Below are positions 7,155-13,236 of a stretch of DNA of 14,632 nucleotides, piece after piece. The stretch covers positions 1 to 14,632 of the forward strand of contig CAIZGT010000341.1 in assembly GCA_903932545.1 (NCBI GenBank), in the 5' to 3' direction. Source of the stretch: an uncultured Rhodospirillales bacterium (GTDB lineage Bacteria > Pseudomonadota > Alphaproteobacteria > Acetobacterales > Acetobacteraceae). A program made the translations under genes and the position numbers. Each line of letters starts with the position of its first letter. Within the stretch, counting starts at the first letter, position 1. The notes under the pieces were generated by a model. The model worked only from the letters and a program-made list of their open reading frames with translations, was not told the origin of the DNA and did no database searches.

Positions 7155-8359
7155 GCCGCGCGCCCAAACGCCAGTGCGGCATTCAGCCCACCGAATGCAA
7201 AGGAGTTGGAAATCGCCGCACGGATATTGGCATCCCGCGCCGCATTTGGCACGCAATCGAGATCACAATCCGGGTCGGGCTCCTGATAACCCATGGTCGG
7301 CGGCAGGAATTGGTTGCGCAGGGCCAGCACCGTCACCACAGCCTCGATCCCGCCTGCCGCATTGAGGCAGTGGCCGTGCATGGATTTGCTGGACGACACA
7401 GCCAAGCCGTCCGCATGTCCGCCGAACACCGCGCGCAACGCGTGGGCTTCGGTTTTGTCGTTGAGCCGTGTGGCAGTGCCGTGGGCATTGACGTAATCGA
7501 TATCGCTCGTGCCAAGACCAGCGTCGCGCAATGCCGCCCGCAATGTTCGCGTCGCACCTTCGGTGGAGGGGGCGGTGATGTCACCGGCATCGGAGCCCAT
7601 GCCGAAGCCGAGATATTCCGCCAGAATGACTGCTCCGCGTGCGCGAGCATGGTCTTCAGCTTCGAGCAGCAAAATTCCGGCACCCTCGCCGATCACCAGC
7701 CCAGAGCGGTCACGCGAGAACGGTCGGCACGTATCCGCGCTCAGCACCCGCAGCGCGTCCCAGGCTTTGAAGTAGCCCACGCAGATCGACGCATCAGCCC
7801 CGCCGCAGATCGCCAGATCAATCTGCCCGGCGCGGATCATCCCCGCCGCCAGTCCGATGGCATGTGCCGATGAAGCGCAGGCGGAGGCGGTGGCGAAGCA
7901 CGGGCCGTGCAGGCCGAACGCCATCGCGATATGGCTCGCCGATGCACTCGGCATCGTGCGCGGCACGGTGAGCGGCGGCAACCTCGCGGCGTTGTCGCCG
8001 TAGAGTGAGCGATAGGCGTCATCGAGGGCAGCGTGACCCATGGCGGCTCCCATCACCACGCCGCATCGCTCTGGCGCAATCGCAGCGAAATCAACGCCCG
8101 CAACCGCTTCCCGCGCGGCGATCAGGGCGAATTGGGCAACCCGGTCGAGCAGCATGAGTTGCTTGCGCTCGAAATGCGCCTCGGCCACAAACTCTTTCAC
8201 CTCAGCGGCGATTTTCACCGTGAGGCGTGCGGTGGAAATGCCGCTGATCGGCCCAATTCCGCTCTGCCCACGCTGCATTCCTGCGAGCAGGCTCGATACA
8301 TTGTGGCCAAGGGCTGAGATGGCGCCCAGACCCGTGACCACCACCCGGCGCATTTTCAT
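7151..8359 (-). CDS. Beta-ketoacyl-ACP synthase, FabF type, of the polyketide operon
   Basis: This 402-aa ketosynthase performs decarboxylative Claisen condensation on ACP-bound acyl chains. All active-site residues are present: nucleophile Cys161 in ATASACASS, His293 in NAHGTAT, Lys325 and His330 in SSSKSMHGHCLNAAGG. The glycine-rich SNSFAFGGLNAALAF motif closes the C-terminus, as in FabF/KAS II. Because Cys161 is kept, it should be an active condensing enzyme and not a chain-length factor. No second KS, ketoreductase or acyltransferase is in the operon, so reducing steps would have to come from housekeeping fatty-acid synthesis. Start ATG overlaps the ACP stop by four bases, and the TGA overlaps the type III PKS ATG. 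It probably works with the adjacent ACP to make or extend the starter unit for the type III PKS. Housekeeping FabF is less likely because fabD/fabG/acpP are absent. Confidence 0.95.
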   Translation of the reverse strand: MKMRRVVVTGLGAISALGHNVSSLLAGMQRGQSGIGPISGISTARLTVKIAAEVKEFVAEAHFERKQLMLLDRVAQFALIAAREAVAGVDFAAIAPERCGVVMGAAMGHAALDDAYRSLYGDNAARLPPLTVPRTMPSASASHIAMAFGLHGPCFATASACASSAHAIGLAAGMIRAGQIDLAICGGADASICVGYFKAWDALRVLSADTCRPFSRDRSGLVIGEGAGILLLEAEDHARARGAVILAEYLGFGMGSDAGDITAPSTEGATRTLRAALRDAGLGTSDIDYVNAHGTATRLNDKTEAHALRAVFGGHADGLAVSSSKSMHGHCLNAAGGIEAVVTVLALRNQFLPPTMGYQEPDPDCDLDCVPNAARDANIRAAISNSFAFGGLNAALAFGRAA

Positions 8360-8625
8360 GCGGCTTGCTTGTCTAGTGTGGCCAGCACATGCGCCAATAG
8401 CGCGCCGATGGACACGAATTCCTGGCCTGCGGTGGTTGGCAAAACCGGGATTTCGACGTCGAACTTGGTCTCGATCTCAAACAACGCCTGGGTGAGGTCG
8501 AGCGAGGCAATCCCGAGTTGTTCGACTGTTGCCTCCGGCACCAAAGCGTGACGATCCACGCCGGTTTCCTTTGCCACGATATCGAGGATCATCTGGCTGC
8601 GTGGGTCGGCGAGGGGATTGGTCAT
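8356..8625 (-). CDS. Acyl carrier protein, first gene of the polyketide operon
   Basis: The 89-aa protein has the four-helix ACP pattern: ILDIVAKETGVDRHALVPEA (helix 1 and loop), LGIASLDLTQALFEIETKFD (attachment site and helix 2) and IGALLAHVLATLD (last helix). The phosphopantetheine-bearing serine is Ser41 in IASLDL. The preceding residue is Ala, where most ACPs have Asp (DSL). The ATG at 8623-8625 is chosen because the in-frame extension further upstream is a translation of an intergenic palindromic repeat. The ribosome-binding site is weak: no clear AGGAG is seen within 15 bases. The TGA overlaps the ketosynthase start (ATGA). It would carry the acyl chain between the ketosynthase and the type III PKS. 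It is not housekeeping AcpP, given the altered DSL and the partner genes. Confidence 0.93.
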   Translation of the reverse strand: MTNPLADPRSQMILDIVAKETGVDRHALVPEATVEQLGIASLDLTQALFEIETKFDVEIPVLPTTAGQEFVSIGALLAHVLATLDKQAA

Positions 8626-8684
8626 CCAGAGGCATCCATCTGTGGCTTCGCGGCTTGTAGCATTTATCTGGGGTGGCTTAGCGT

Positions 8685-8757
8685 CATTGCGAGCATAGCG
8701 AAGCAACCCAGGATATACCCGAAGCGATTCCTGGGTTGCTTGGCTGCGCTCACGATG
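8685..8757. repeat. REP-like long imperfect hairpin (GTCATTGCGAGC family)
   Basis: A 13-bp perfect core stem pairs AAGCAACCCAGGA (8701-8713) with TCCTGGGTTGCTT (8729-8741). Outward, CATTGCGAGCATAGC pairs with GCTGCGCTCACGATG with a few mismatches, giving an arm of about 29 bp with a 15-nt loop. GTCATTGCGAGC...GAAGCAA is a repeat pattern I recall from many proteobacterial genomes. It fills most of the gap between the paaG stop and the ACP start. It could terminate or stabilise the upstream transcript and would separate the polyketide operon from paaG. Confidence 0.75.
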
Positions 8758-8768
8758 GTTGGTGTCGG

Positions 8769-9569
8769 CTAAGCCTCGCCGGTGAAATTCGGCACCCGCT
8801 TTTCCACAAACGCAGCGACACCCTCGCGATAATCCGCCGTGCGCCCGGCGATGCGTTGCAGATCGCGCTCCAGATCAAGCTGGGTCGCCATCCCATTGCC
8901 GCCCGAGGCGTTGAGCGCCTGTTTGGTCAGCGCGAGGCTCTGAGTGGGCATCGCGGCCAAGCGCGCCGTGAGGGCTTCGGCGGTGCTGGTGAGATCGGCG
9001 TCTTCCACCGCCTGCCAGATCATGCCCCATTCGGCGGCCCTCTCAGCCGAGATAGGCTCGGCGAGCATCATCGAAGCCCGCGCTCGGGCGTCTCCCACCA
9101 AGCGGGGCAAGAAATAGGTGCCGCCGCAATCCGGGATGAGGCCGATTTTCGAGAAGGCCTGCATGAAGAAGGCGGATTTGGCCGCAATTACAATGTCACA
9201 CGCCAGCGCCAGATTGGCCCCAGCCCCGGCTGCCGCCCCGTTTACCGCCGCGACCACCGGCTTGCGCAAGGCGCGGATGCGGCGGATCAGCGGGTTGTAG
9301 AGCGTATCGATCGGCACGCCGAGATCAAACGTCTCACTGATCCCAACCCGGTCGGACAAATCCGCACCAGAGCAGAATCCCGCCCCCGCTCCGGTGAGCA
9401 ACACGGCGCGGCAGGACTCGTCCGCACCCAACTCATCAAAAGCGGCATGCAGCGCGTGATGCAGTGCGGTGTTGAAGGCGTTGCGCTTGCTAGGGCGGTT
9501 GAGGGTGAGCTTGGCCCAGCTTGGGTGGCGTTCAATCAACAGGCAGTTTTCAGCGTCACTCTGGCTCAA
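8769..9569 (-). CDS. paaG: PaaG-type enoyl-CoA hydratase/isomerase (TTG start)
   Basis: This 266-aa crotonase-fold enzyme closely follows remembered E. coli PaaG (ring-1,2-epoxyphenylacetyl-CoA isomerase) over its whole length: GFCSGADLSDR (65-74), YNPLIRRIRAL, AVNGAAAGAGANLAL (108-122, oxyanion hole), AFSKIGLIPDCGGT (138-151) with the catalytic Asp147, EWGMIWQ, and the closing LDLERDLQRIAGRTADYREG. PaaG isomerises the epoxide to an oxepin in aerobic phenylacetate degradation. No other paa genes are in the window, so it may instead be a general enoyl-CoA isomerase/hydratase. The start is TTG (9567-9569) with GGAGG five bases upstream; a nearby GTG is out of frame. The reductase stop lies 45 bp upstream, so the two are probably co-transcribed. 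The last residues run up to the REP-like hairpin, which separates it from the polyketide operon. Confidence 0.88.
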   Translation of the reverse strand: MSQSDAENCLLIERHPSWAKLTLNRPSKRNAFNTALHHALHAAFDELGADESCRAVLLTGAGAGFCSGADLSDRVGISETFDLGVPIDTLYNPLIRRIRALRKPVVAAVNGAAAGAGANLALACDIVIAAKSAFFMQAFSKIGLIPDCGGTYFLPRLVGDARARASMMLAEPISAERAAEWGMIWQAVEDADLTSTAEALTARLAAMPTQSLALTKQALNASGGNGMATQLDLERDLQRIAGRTADYREGVAAFVEKRVPNFTGEA

Positions 9570-9614
9570 GACACCCTCCGGTTGGCCGATTTCTGGCCGT
9601 TATTGATGGTTCAG

Positions 9615-10439
9615 CTACAGCATCGCCAAGGCGGTGGCACAGCGCGGCGGGGGGAAGGCGGCGTCGATCTCAGCCAAATCCTGCGCTGTGAGGATGATTG
9701 CCGCCGCGGCCATGTTCTCGCGCAGATGCGCCTCGCGCGCGGCCTTGGGGATGGCGATCACCTGTGGGTGGCGCAACGCCCAAGCGAGGGCGATTTGCGC
9801 GCTGCTGGCATCATGGCGCGCCGCAATCGCCGCTATCGAGCGGTGTTTGAGCAATTCGCCGCCTTGGCCCACCGGCGAATAGGCCATGATCGGTATTTTG
9901 GATTGTGGCAGGAGATCGAACTCGATGCCGCGATATTGTGGGTTGTAGAGCACTTGATTGACAGCGCAGCCGCCGCCGTTTGCGCGTGCCAGCTCGGCCA
10001 TATCTCCAGGGTCGAGATTGGAGACCCCCCAGCGTCGGATTTTGCCCTCGCGGATCAGTGCTTCGAACGCCGCCACGGTTTCGGCAAACGGCACTGATCC
10101 GCGCCAATGCAGCAAATACAGGTCGAGATAATCCGTCCCCAGCCGCTTGAGGCTGCGCTCACAAGCGAGCTTGGCCCGCGCGGCGGAGGCGTTTTGTGGG
10201 TAAGCTTTCGAGACCAGGAACACCTCCGCGCGCCGTCCGGCGATCGCCTCGCGCACCACCTCCTCGGCACCGCCATCGGCATACATCTCAGCGGTGTCGA
10301 TCAGTCGCATCCCCAGATCAACGCCGAGCCGCAGCGCACGGGCTTCAGCGGTGCGATCTGATCTGCGTTCGCCCATATACCACGTGCCTTGGCCGAGGCA
10401 TGGCACTTCGGTACCGTCGGGGAGTCGCACGGTGCGCAT
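9615..10439 (-). CDS. yeaE: Aldo/keto reductase, YeaE (methylglyoxal reductase) type
   Basis: The 274-aa (beta/alpha)8 NADPH-dependent oxidoreductase reduces aldehydes or ketones to alcohols. The AKR catalytic tetrad is complete: Asp48 and Tyr53 in LIDTAEMY, Lys78 in FLVSKAYP, His111 in LYLLHWRG. The opening GQGTWYMGE, then DTAEMYADGGAEEVV, IRRWGVSNLD, CAVNQVLYNPQYRGIE and the end IPKAA match E. coli YeaE as I remember it, a methylglyoxal-active reductase. The symbol reflects that resemblance, not proven orthology. Start: the ATG at 10437-10439 opens the conserved MRTVRLPDG. An upstream frame extension runs through a likely intergenic region and was not used. The stop of a 37-codon ORF upstream overlaps this ATG (TAATG), so translation may be coupled to it. 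A PaaG-like gene follows 45 bp downstream. Confidence 0.9.
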   Translation of the reverse strand: MRTVRLPDGTEVPCLGQGTWYMGERRSDRTAEARALRLGVDLGMRLIDTAEMYADGGAEEVVREAIAGRRAEVFLVSKAYPQNASAARAKLACERSLKRLGTDYLDLYLLHWRGSVPFAETVAAFEALIREGKIRRWGVSNLDPGDMAELARANGGGCAVNQVLYNPQYRGIEFDLLPQSKIPIMAYSPVGQGGELLKHRSIAAIAARHDASSAQIALAWALRHPQVIAIPKAAREAHLRENMAAAAIILTAQDLAEIDAAFPPPRCATALAML

Positions 10440-10552
10440 TAGAAATTCGGCCCCAGCGTTTGAGGCTTCACCCCCGCGCTCAGACCGTCGCGCGCAAGGA
10501 CCAGCGCTATCGCATCCGCGTGCAGCGCACGGCAGAAGACGAGCGTGTGCAT
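10439..10552 (-). CDS. Candidate small ORF (37 aa) coupled to the aldo/keto reductase
   Basis: A short frame starts at the ATG 10550-10552 and ends in TAA, whose last base is the first base of the reductase ATG (TAATG). GGTGGGG lies about seven bases upstream of its start, a usable ribosome-binding site. The peptide begins MHTLVFCRALHADAIAL and has no motif I recognise. It could be a small protein, a translated leader that controls the reductase by re-initiation, or chance. The spacing of ribosome-binding site, start and stop-start overlap is why it is listed. Confidence 0.35.
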   Translation of the reverse strand: MHTLVFCRALHADAIALVLARDGLSAGVKPQTLGPNF

Positions 10553-10583
10553 GGTATTTCCCCACCTATTCCGCCCGCGATGC

Positions 10584-10612
10584 TTGCACCGATTTTCGCG
10601 CGAAGCTAGCGT
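10584..10612 (+). promoter_or_regulatory. Possible sigma-70 promoter for the leu leader
   Basis: TTGCAC (10584-10589) and TAGCGT (10607-10612) are 17 bases apart. The -35 is good and the -10 is weak. Transcription would start close to 10619, the A of the leader ORF ATG, so the leader peptide could be leaderless. This fits the lack of a ribosome-binding site in front of it. It is a position-based guess. Confidence 0.3.
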
Positions 10613-10618
10613 CTGGTT

Positions 10619-10741
10619 ATGCTGATCTGTGCCCCCCTCGCATACTGTGCTGCCCGCAAAGTTGCGGCGCACGCGGCGCGTACGGGTGCCAAGCTGCTCG
10701 CACTCAGCCTTCTGCTTCGACTTACCCGCCCCTGGGCATAG
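10619..10741 (+). CDS. leuL: Leucine-rich leader peptide upstream of leuA (attenuation)
   Basis: A 40-codon ORF (ATG 10619, TAG 10739-10741) ends 99 bases before leuA. Residues 26-35 read LLALSLLLRL: seven leucines in ten codons (CTG, CTC, CTC, CTT, CTG, CTT, CTT). It is followed by a GC hairpin with a T-run at 10768-10790. This is the classical arrangement of amino-acid attenuation: when leucyl-tRNA is scarce, the ribosome stalls on the Leu codons and an antiterminator can form, so leuA is transcribed. There is no obvious ribosome-binding site, but a promoter-like element would place the transcript start at or near the ATG, so translation may be leaderless. That is known for the trpL leader of Sinorhizobium. 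The peptide is probably not functional as a protein. The leucine run, terminator and leuA together make this convincing, although no homologue was checked. Confidence 0.8.
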   Translation: MLICAPLAYCAARKVAAHAARTGAKLLALSLLLRLTRPWA

Positions 10742-10767
10742 TGCCGCGCGCGTGACGCCGGACGGTG

Positions 10768-10790
10768 CGCAGGGGAAGCCCTGGGTTTTT
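10768..10790 (+). terminator. leuA attenuator terminator hairpin
   Basis: CAGGG (10770-10774), loop GAAG and CCCTG (10779-10783), followed by GG and TTTTT (10786-10790). After one G/G mismatch the stem extends by a C-G and a G-T pair. A second CCCCTG copy in the leader ORF end (10729-10734) is complementary to CAGGGG (10770-10775). Pairing there would use up the left arm of the terminator, so the two structures exclude each other. Confidence 0.75.
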
Positions 10791-10840
10791 ACGTCGTATC
10801 AGAACACGCCGCACAAGCGGCTTCGCCACCCGAGGATATC

Positions 10841-12415
10841 ATGAGCTTTAGCCATCCGAATTTCGGCACCATCGCCGAAGACCGCGTTATCATTTTCGAC
10901 ACCACGTTGCGTGACGGCGAGCAATCGCCTGGGTTTTCGATGAACCTCACCGAAAAACTGCGCATGGCCGAGGCATTGGCAGAACTGGGTGTGGACGTGA
11001 TTGAGGCGGGCTTCCCGATCGCCTCGGTCGGCGATTTTGAGAGCGTGCAAGAGATTGCCAAAAACATTCGCGGCCCGGTGATCTGCGGTCTGTCGCGCTC
11101 CGCCCCCGGCGATATTCTGCGCGCTGCCGAGGCGATCCGGCCTGCCGAGCGCCGCCGCATCCACACCTTCATCTCCACCTCGCCGCTGCACATGAAATAC
11201 AAGTTGCGAATGGAGCCCGATGCGGTGCTGCAAGCGGTGATCGATTCCGTCACGCTGGCACGTCAGCACACTGATGATGTGGAATGGTCCGCCGAGGATG
11301 GCAGCCGCACCGACCCGGATTTCCTGTGTCGCTGCGTGGAAGCCGCCATCAAGGCGGGGGCGACCACGATCAACATTCCCGACACTGTGGGTTACGCGTT
11401 GCCCGAGGATATGCGCCGCATCTTTGCCATGCTGATCGAGCGCGTGCCGGGCGCGGATCGCGCAATCTTCTCCACCCACAACCACAACGATCTCGGCCTC
11501 GCCGTCGCCAACACCCTGGCCGCCGTCTCCGCCGGTGCGCGCCAGATTGAATGCACCATCAACGGCATCGGTGAGCGCGCGGGCAATGCCGCACTCGAAG
11601 AAGTGGTGATGGCCATCCGCACCCGCCCCGATGCGGTGTCGCGCCGTCCGAACATCGTCACCGAGCGGATCATGAGCACCTCGAAGCTGCTCTCCACCAT
11701 CACCGGCTTTGACGTGCAGCCGAACAAGGCGATTGTTGGCCGCAATGCGTTCGCGCATGAGAGCGGCATTCATCAAGACGGCGTGCTGAAGAATGCCGCG
11801 ACTTACGAGATCATGACGCCGGAATCGGTGGGTTTGCAAAAGAACTCGCTGGTGATGGGCAAGCATTCTGGCCGTGCGGCGTTCCGCGACAAGCTGCAGG
11901 CGCTGGGGTATGGCGGGCTAGGCGATAACCAGATCAACGATGCCTTCAAACGGTTCAAGGATTTGGCCGACCGCAAGAAGATCGTTTACGACGAGGATCT
12001 CGTCGCCTTGGTGGACGACGAGATTGTGCGCGACCATGACCGCATCAAATTCGTCTCACTCGATGTGCATGCCGGTTCGCATGGCCCGGCGCGGGCGGCG
12101 ATGGTGCTGGAAGTGGATGGCGACATCCGCTCAGCAGACGCGATGGGGGATGGGCCGGTGGATGCCACGTTCATCGCGATCCGCAACATCTTCCCGCACG
12201 AGGCGCGGCTGGTGCTGTTCAGCGTGGGTGCGGTGACGGAGGGGACGGACGCGCAGGCGAAAACCACCGTGCGGCTTGAAGAAGGCGGCAAGATGGTGGA
12301 CGGGCAGGGTGCCGATACCGACACGATTGTTGCGGCGACGCGGGCTTATATCCACGCCTTGAACAAGCTGCTGGTCAAGCGGGCGCGGACGGAGCCGGAG
12401 GCGCTTTCGGCGTAA
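10841..12415 (+). CDS. leuA: 2-isopropylmalate synthase
   Basis: The 524-aa enzyme condenses acetyl-CoA with 2-oxoisovalerate, the first committed step of leucine biosynthesis. The N-terminal TIM barrel opens with IIFDTTLRDGEQSPG (17-31; Arg24 and Asp25 are catalytic/metal-binding by family knowledge). The metal-binding HxH is His213/His215 in STHNHNDLGLAVAN. GIGERAGNAALEE (242-254) and NAFAHESGIHQDG (302-314) are further signatures. The C-terminal regulatory domain (about 395-505, DRIKFVSLDVHAGSHGPARA to the end) is the leucine-feedback module. Length and order are those of the LeuA-1 type (bacterial, about 510-525 aa). Start ATG follows CGAGG with a 5-nt spacer. Upstream lies a leucine-rich leader peptide with an attenuator, so the gene is probably controlled by charged tRNA-Leu. 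It stands alone: a perfect hairpin follows nine bases after the stop, and the next gene is convergent. Confidence 0.97.
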   Translation: MSFSHPNFGTIAEDRVIIFDTTLRDGEQSPGFSMNLTEKLRMAEALAELGVDVIEAGFPIASVGDFESVQEIAKNIRGPVICGLSRSAPGDILRAAEAIRPAERRRIHTFISTSPLHMKYKLRMEPDAVLQAVIDSVTLARQHTDDVEWSAEDGSRTDPDFLCRCVEAAIKAGATTINIPDTVGYALPEDMRRIFAMLIERVPGADRAIFSTHNHNDLGLAVANTLAAVSAGARQIECTINGIGERAGNAALEEVVMAIRTRPDAVSRRPNIVTERIMSTSKLLSTITGFDVQPNKAIVGRNAFAHESGIHQDGVLKNAATYEIMTPESVGLQKNSLVMGKHSGRAAFRDKLQALGYGGLGDNQINDAFKRFKDLADRKKIVYDEDLVALVDDEIVRDHDRIKFVSLDVHAGSHGPARAAMVLEVDGDIRSADAMGDGPVDATFIAIRNIFPHEARLVLFSVGAVTEGTDAQAKTTVRLEEGGKMVDGQGADTDTIVAATRAYIHALNKLLVKRARTEPEALSA

Positions 12416-12423
12416 TCTTGCTC

Positions 12424-12456
12424 TGGTGGGATGCGCCACGCCATCGCATCCCACCA
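12424..12456. terminator. Perfect 11-bp hairpin after leuA
   Basis: TGGTGGGATGC (12424-12434) and GCATCCCACCA (12446-12456) are exact inverted copies around an 11-nt loop. The hairpin starts nine bases past the leuA stop and lies ten bases before the stop of the convergent PEP-CTERM remnant, so it could serve both strands. It lacks a T-run. The arms recur elsewhere in the window, so it also counts as a dispersed palindrome. Confidence 0.65.
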
Positions 12457-12465
12457 TCTCTGCAA

Positions 12466-13080
12466 TCAGCCGCGCTTGCGACGGGCAAAGCCGAGGCCGA
12501 CGAGGGCGGTGCCGAACAGGGACAGTTTGATCGGCTCAGGCACTGCCGTTGGGGTGACACTGACGGCGAATTCGTAGAGGGAACCGGTCGTCGACAGCAG
12601 CGTTGGGACGCTCGCGCCGATGAACACATAACCGCTCGGTGGGAAGTTGGTGCCGTTTGCGCCAAACTCCAACCCGACCGTTCCAGTTCTGCCCAGCGCA
12701 GTCTAGTAAGTCGTGCCCTGAGTGAGGTTTACCGTGACGGTTGGCGTGAATGTGTATGTCGTCAAGGTGCTCGACAACGCACTAGATTGGAAGGTGCCCG
12801 ATGTCGTAACCTTACCGATGTCCGGTTGGTTTCCAGCATTTGCGAACAGATCGACATTGAAGCTGCCGTTGGCAGGCGCGTTGCCAAGTGTGGCAGCGAA
12901 GCTCACCGATGAGATTGAGCCAGTGACGGGGCTGGTAAAGGAGTCGCTAAGATATCCTGCGCTGCTAGCGTGATCGTTATAGGCATAATTCGTTGTGCCC
13001 GTGATCGCGTCGAACACAACGGCGGCCTTGACTGAAATGGGTGTGATCGATGCCGCTTGTGATCCACCGATAAAAAAAAT
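12466..13080 (-). pseudogene. PEP-CTERM sorted surface/matrix protein, interrupted by an in-frame amber and lacking a start
   Basis: The 3' end encodes a textbook PEP-CTERM anchor: TAVPEP (motif VPEP), a hydrophobic segment IKLSLFGTALVGLGF and the basic end ARRKRG, which exosortase systems recognise and cleave. Upstream in the same frame lies a beta-rich secreted domain (VVFDAITGTTNYAYND, SFTSPVTGSISSVSF, NGSFNVDLFANAG, YTFTPTVTVNLTQGTTY), resembling the PEP-CTERM 'choice-of-anchor R' proteins. The frame is cut by a single TAG at 12703-12705, directly after GTTY, and then resumes with TALGRTGTVGLEFGANG. Relatives usually have Trp after TxY (YWxxL), so TGG to TAG is the simplest explanation. 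The 5' end is also damaged: no ATG, GTG or TTG start and no signal peptide come before VVFD, where the sequence runs into a T8 tract and palindromic repeats. I read it as a decayed gene; readthrough cannot be excluded. Confidence 0.8.
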
Positions 13081-13081
13081 G

Positions 13082-13214
13082 GCTCGTTGCGCTTGCTGTG
13101 GCGGGACGCAAGATGCGAGGGCGCATCTTGACGGATTATCGGCTACGGTGGGATGCGAAGCGGCGCTCTTGGCGGTAAACTGCGGGTGTGAAGCGGTTTC
13201 ATACCGCAACGAGC
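13082..13214. repeat. 133-bp repeat patch bounded by 10-bp inverted ends
   Basis: GCTCGTTGCG (13082-13091) and CGCAACGAGC (13205-13214) are exact inverted copies. Inside lies a perfect 9-bp hairpin, CAAGATGCG (13109-13117), loop AGGG, CGCATCTTG (13122-13130), and a lone GGTGGGATGC arm (13147-13156). No target-site duplication is seen, so a MITE-like origin is unproven. The patch sits exactly where the PEP-CTERM remnant loses its N-terminus. Confidence 0.5.
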
Positions 13215-13236
13215 GACCCTGCCATCCGCATCGCCT

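Noticed and set aside
8626..8706. 27-residue N-terminal extension of the ACP
   Set aside because: The extra residues (MLRYARNDAKPP...) are the translation of a palindromic repeat; ACP homology begins after the ATG at 8623-8625.
8736..10097. 453-codon plus-strand open frame opposite paaG and the aldo/keto reductase
   Set aside because: Antisense shadow of two enzymes with full active sites; begins in a REP-like repeat.
10799..11866. 355-codon minus-strand open frame opposite leuA
   Set aside because: Antisense to leuA, with no ribosome-binding site evidence or motif.
12466..12672. Separate 68-aa protein carrying the PEP-CTERM anchor
   Set aside because: It is in the same frame as the upstream PEP-CTERM domain, has no ribosome-binding site or signal peptide, and starts in mid-domain; it is the 3' part of one broken gene.
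13082..13214. CRISPR array or insertion sequence
   Set aside because: No regularly spaced direct repeats, no transposase frame and no target duplication; only short inverted repeats are present.
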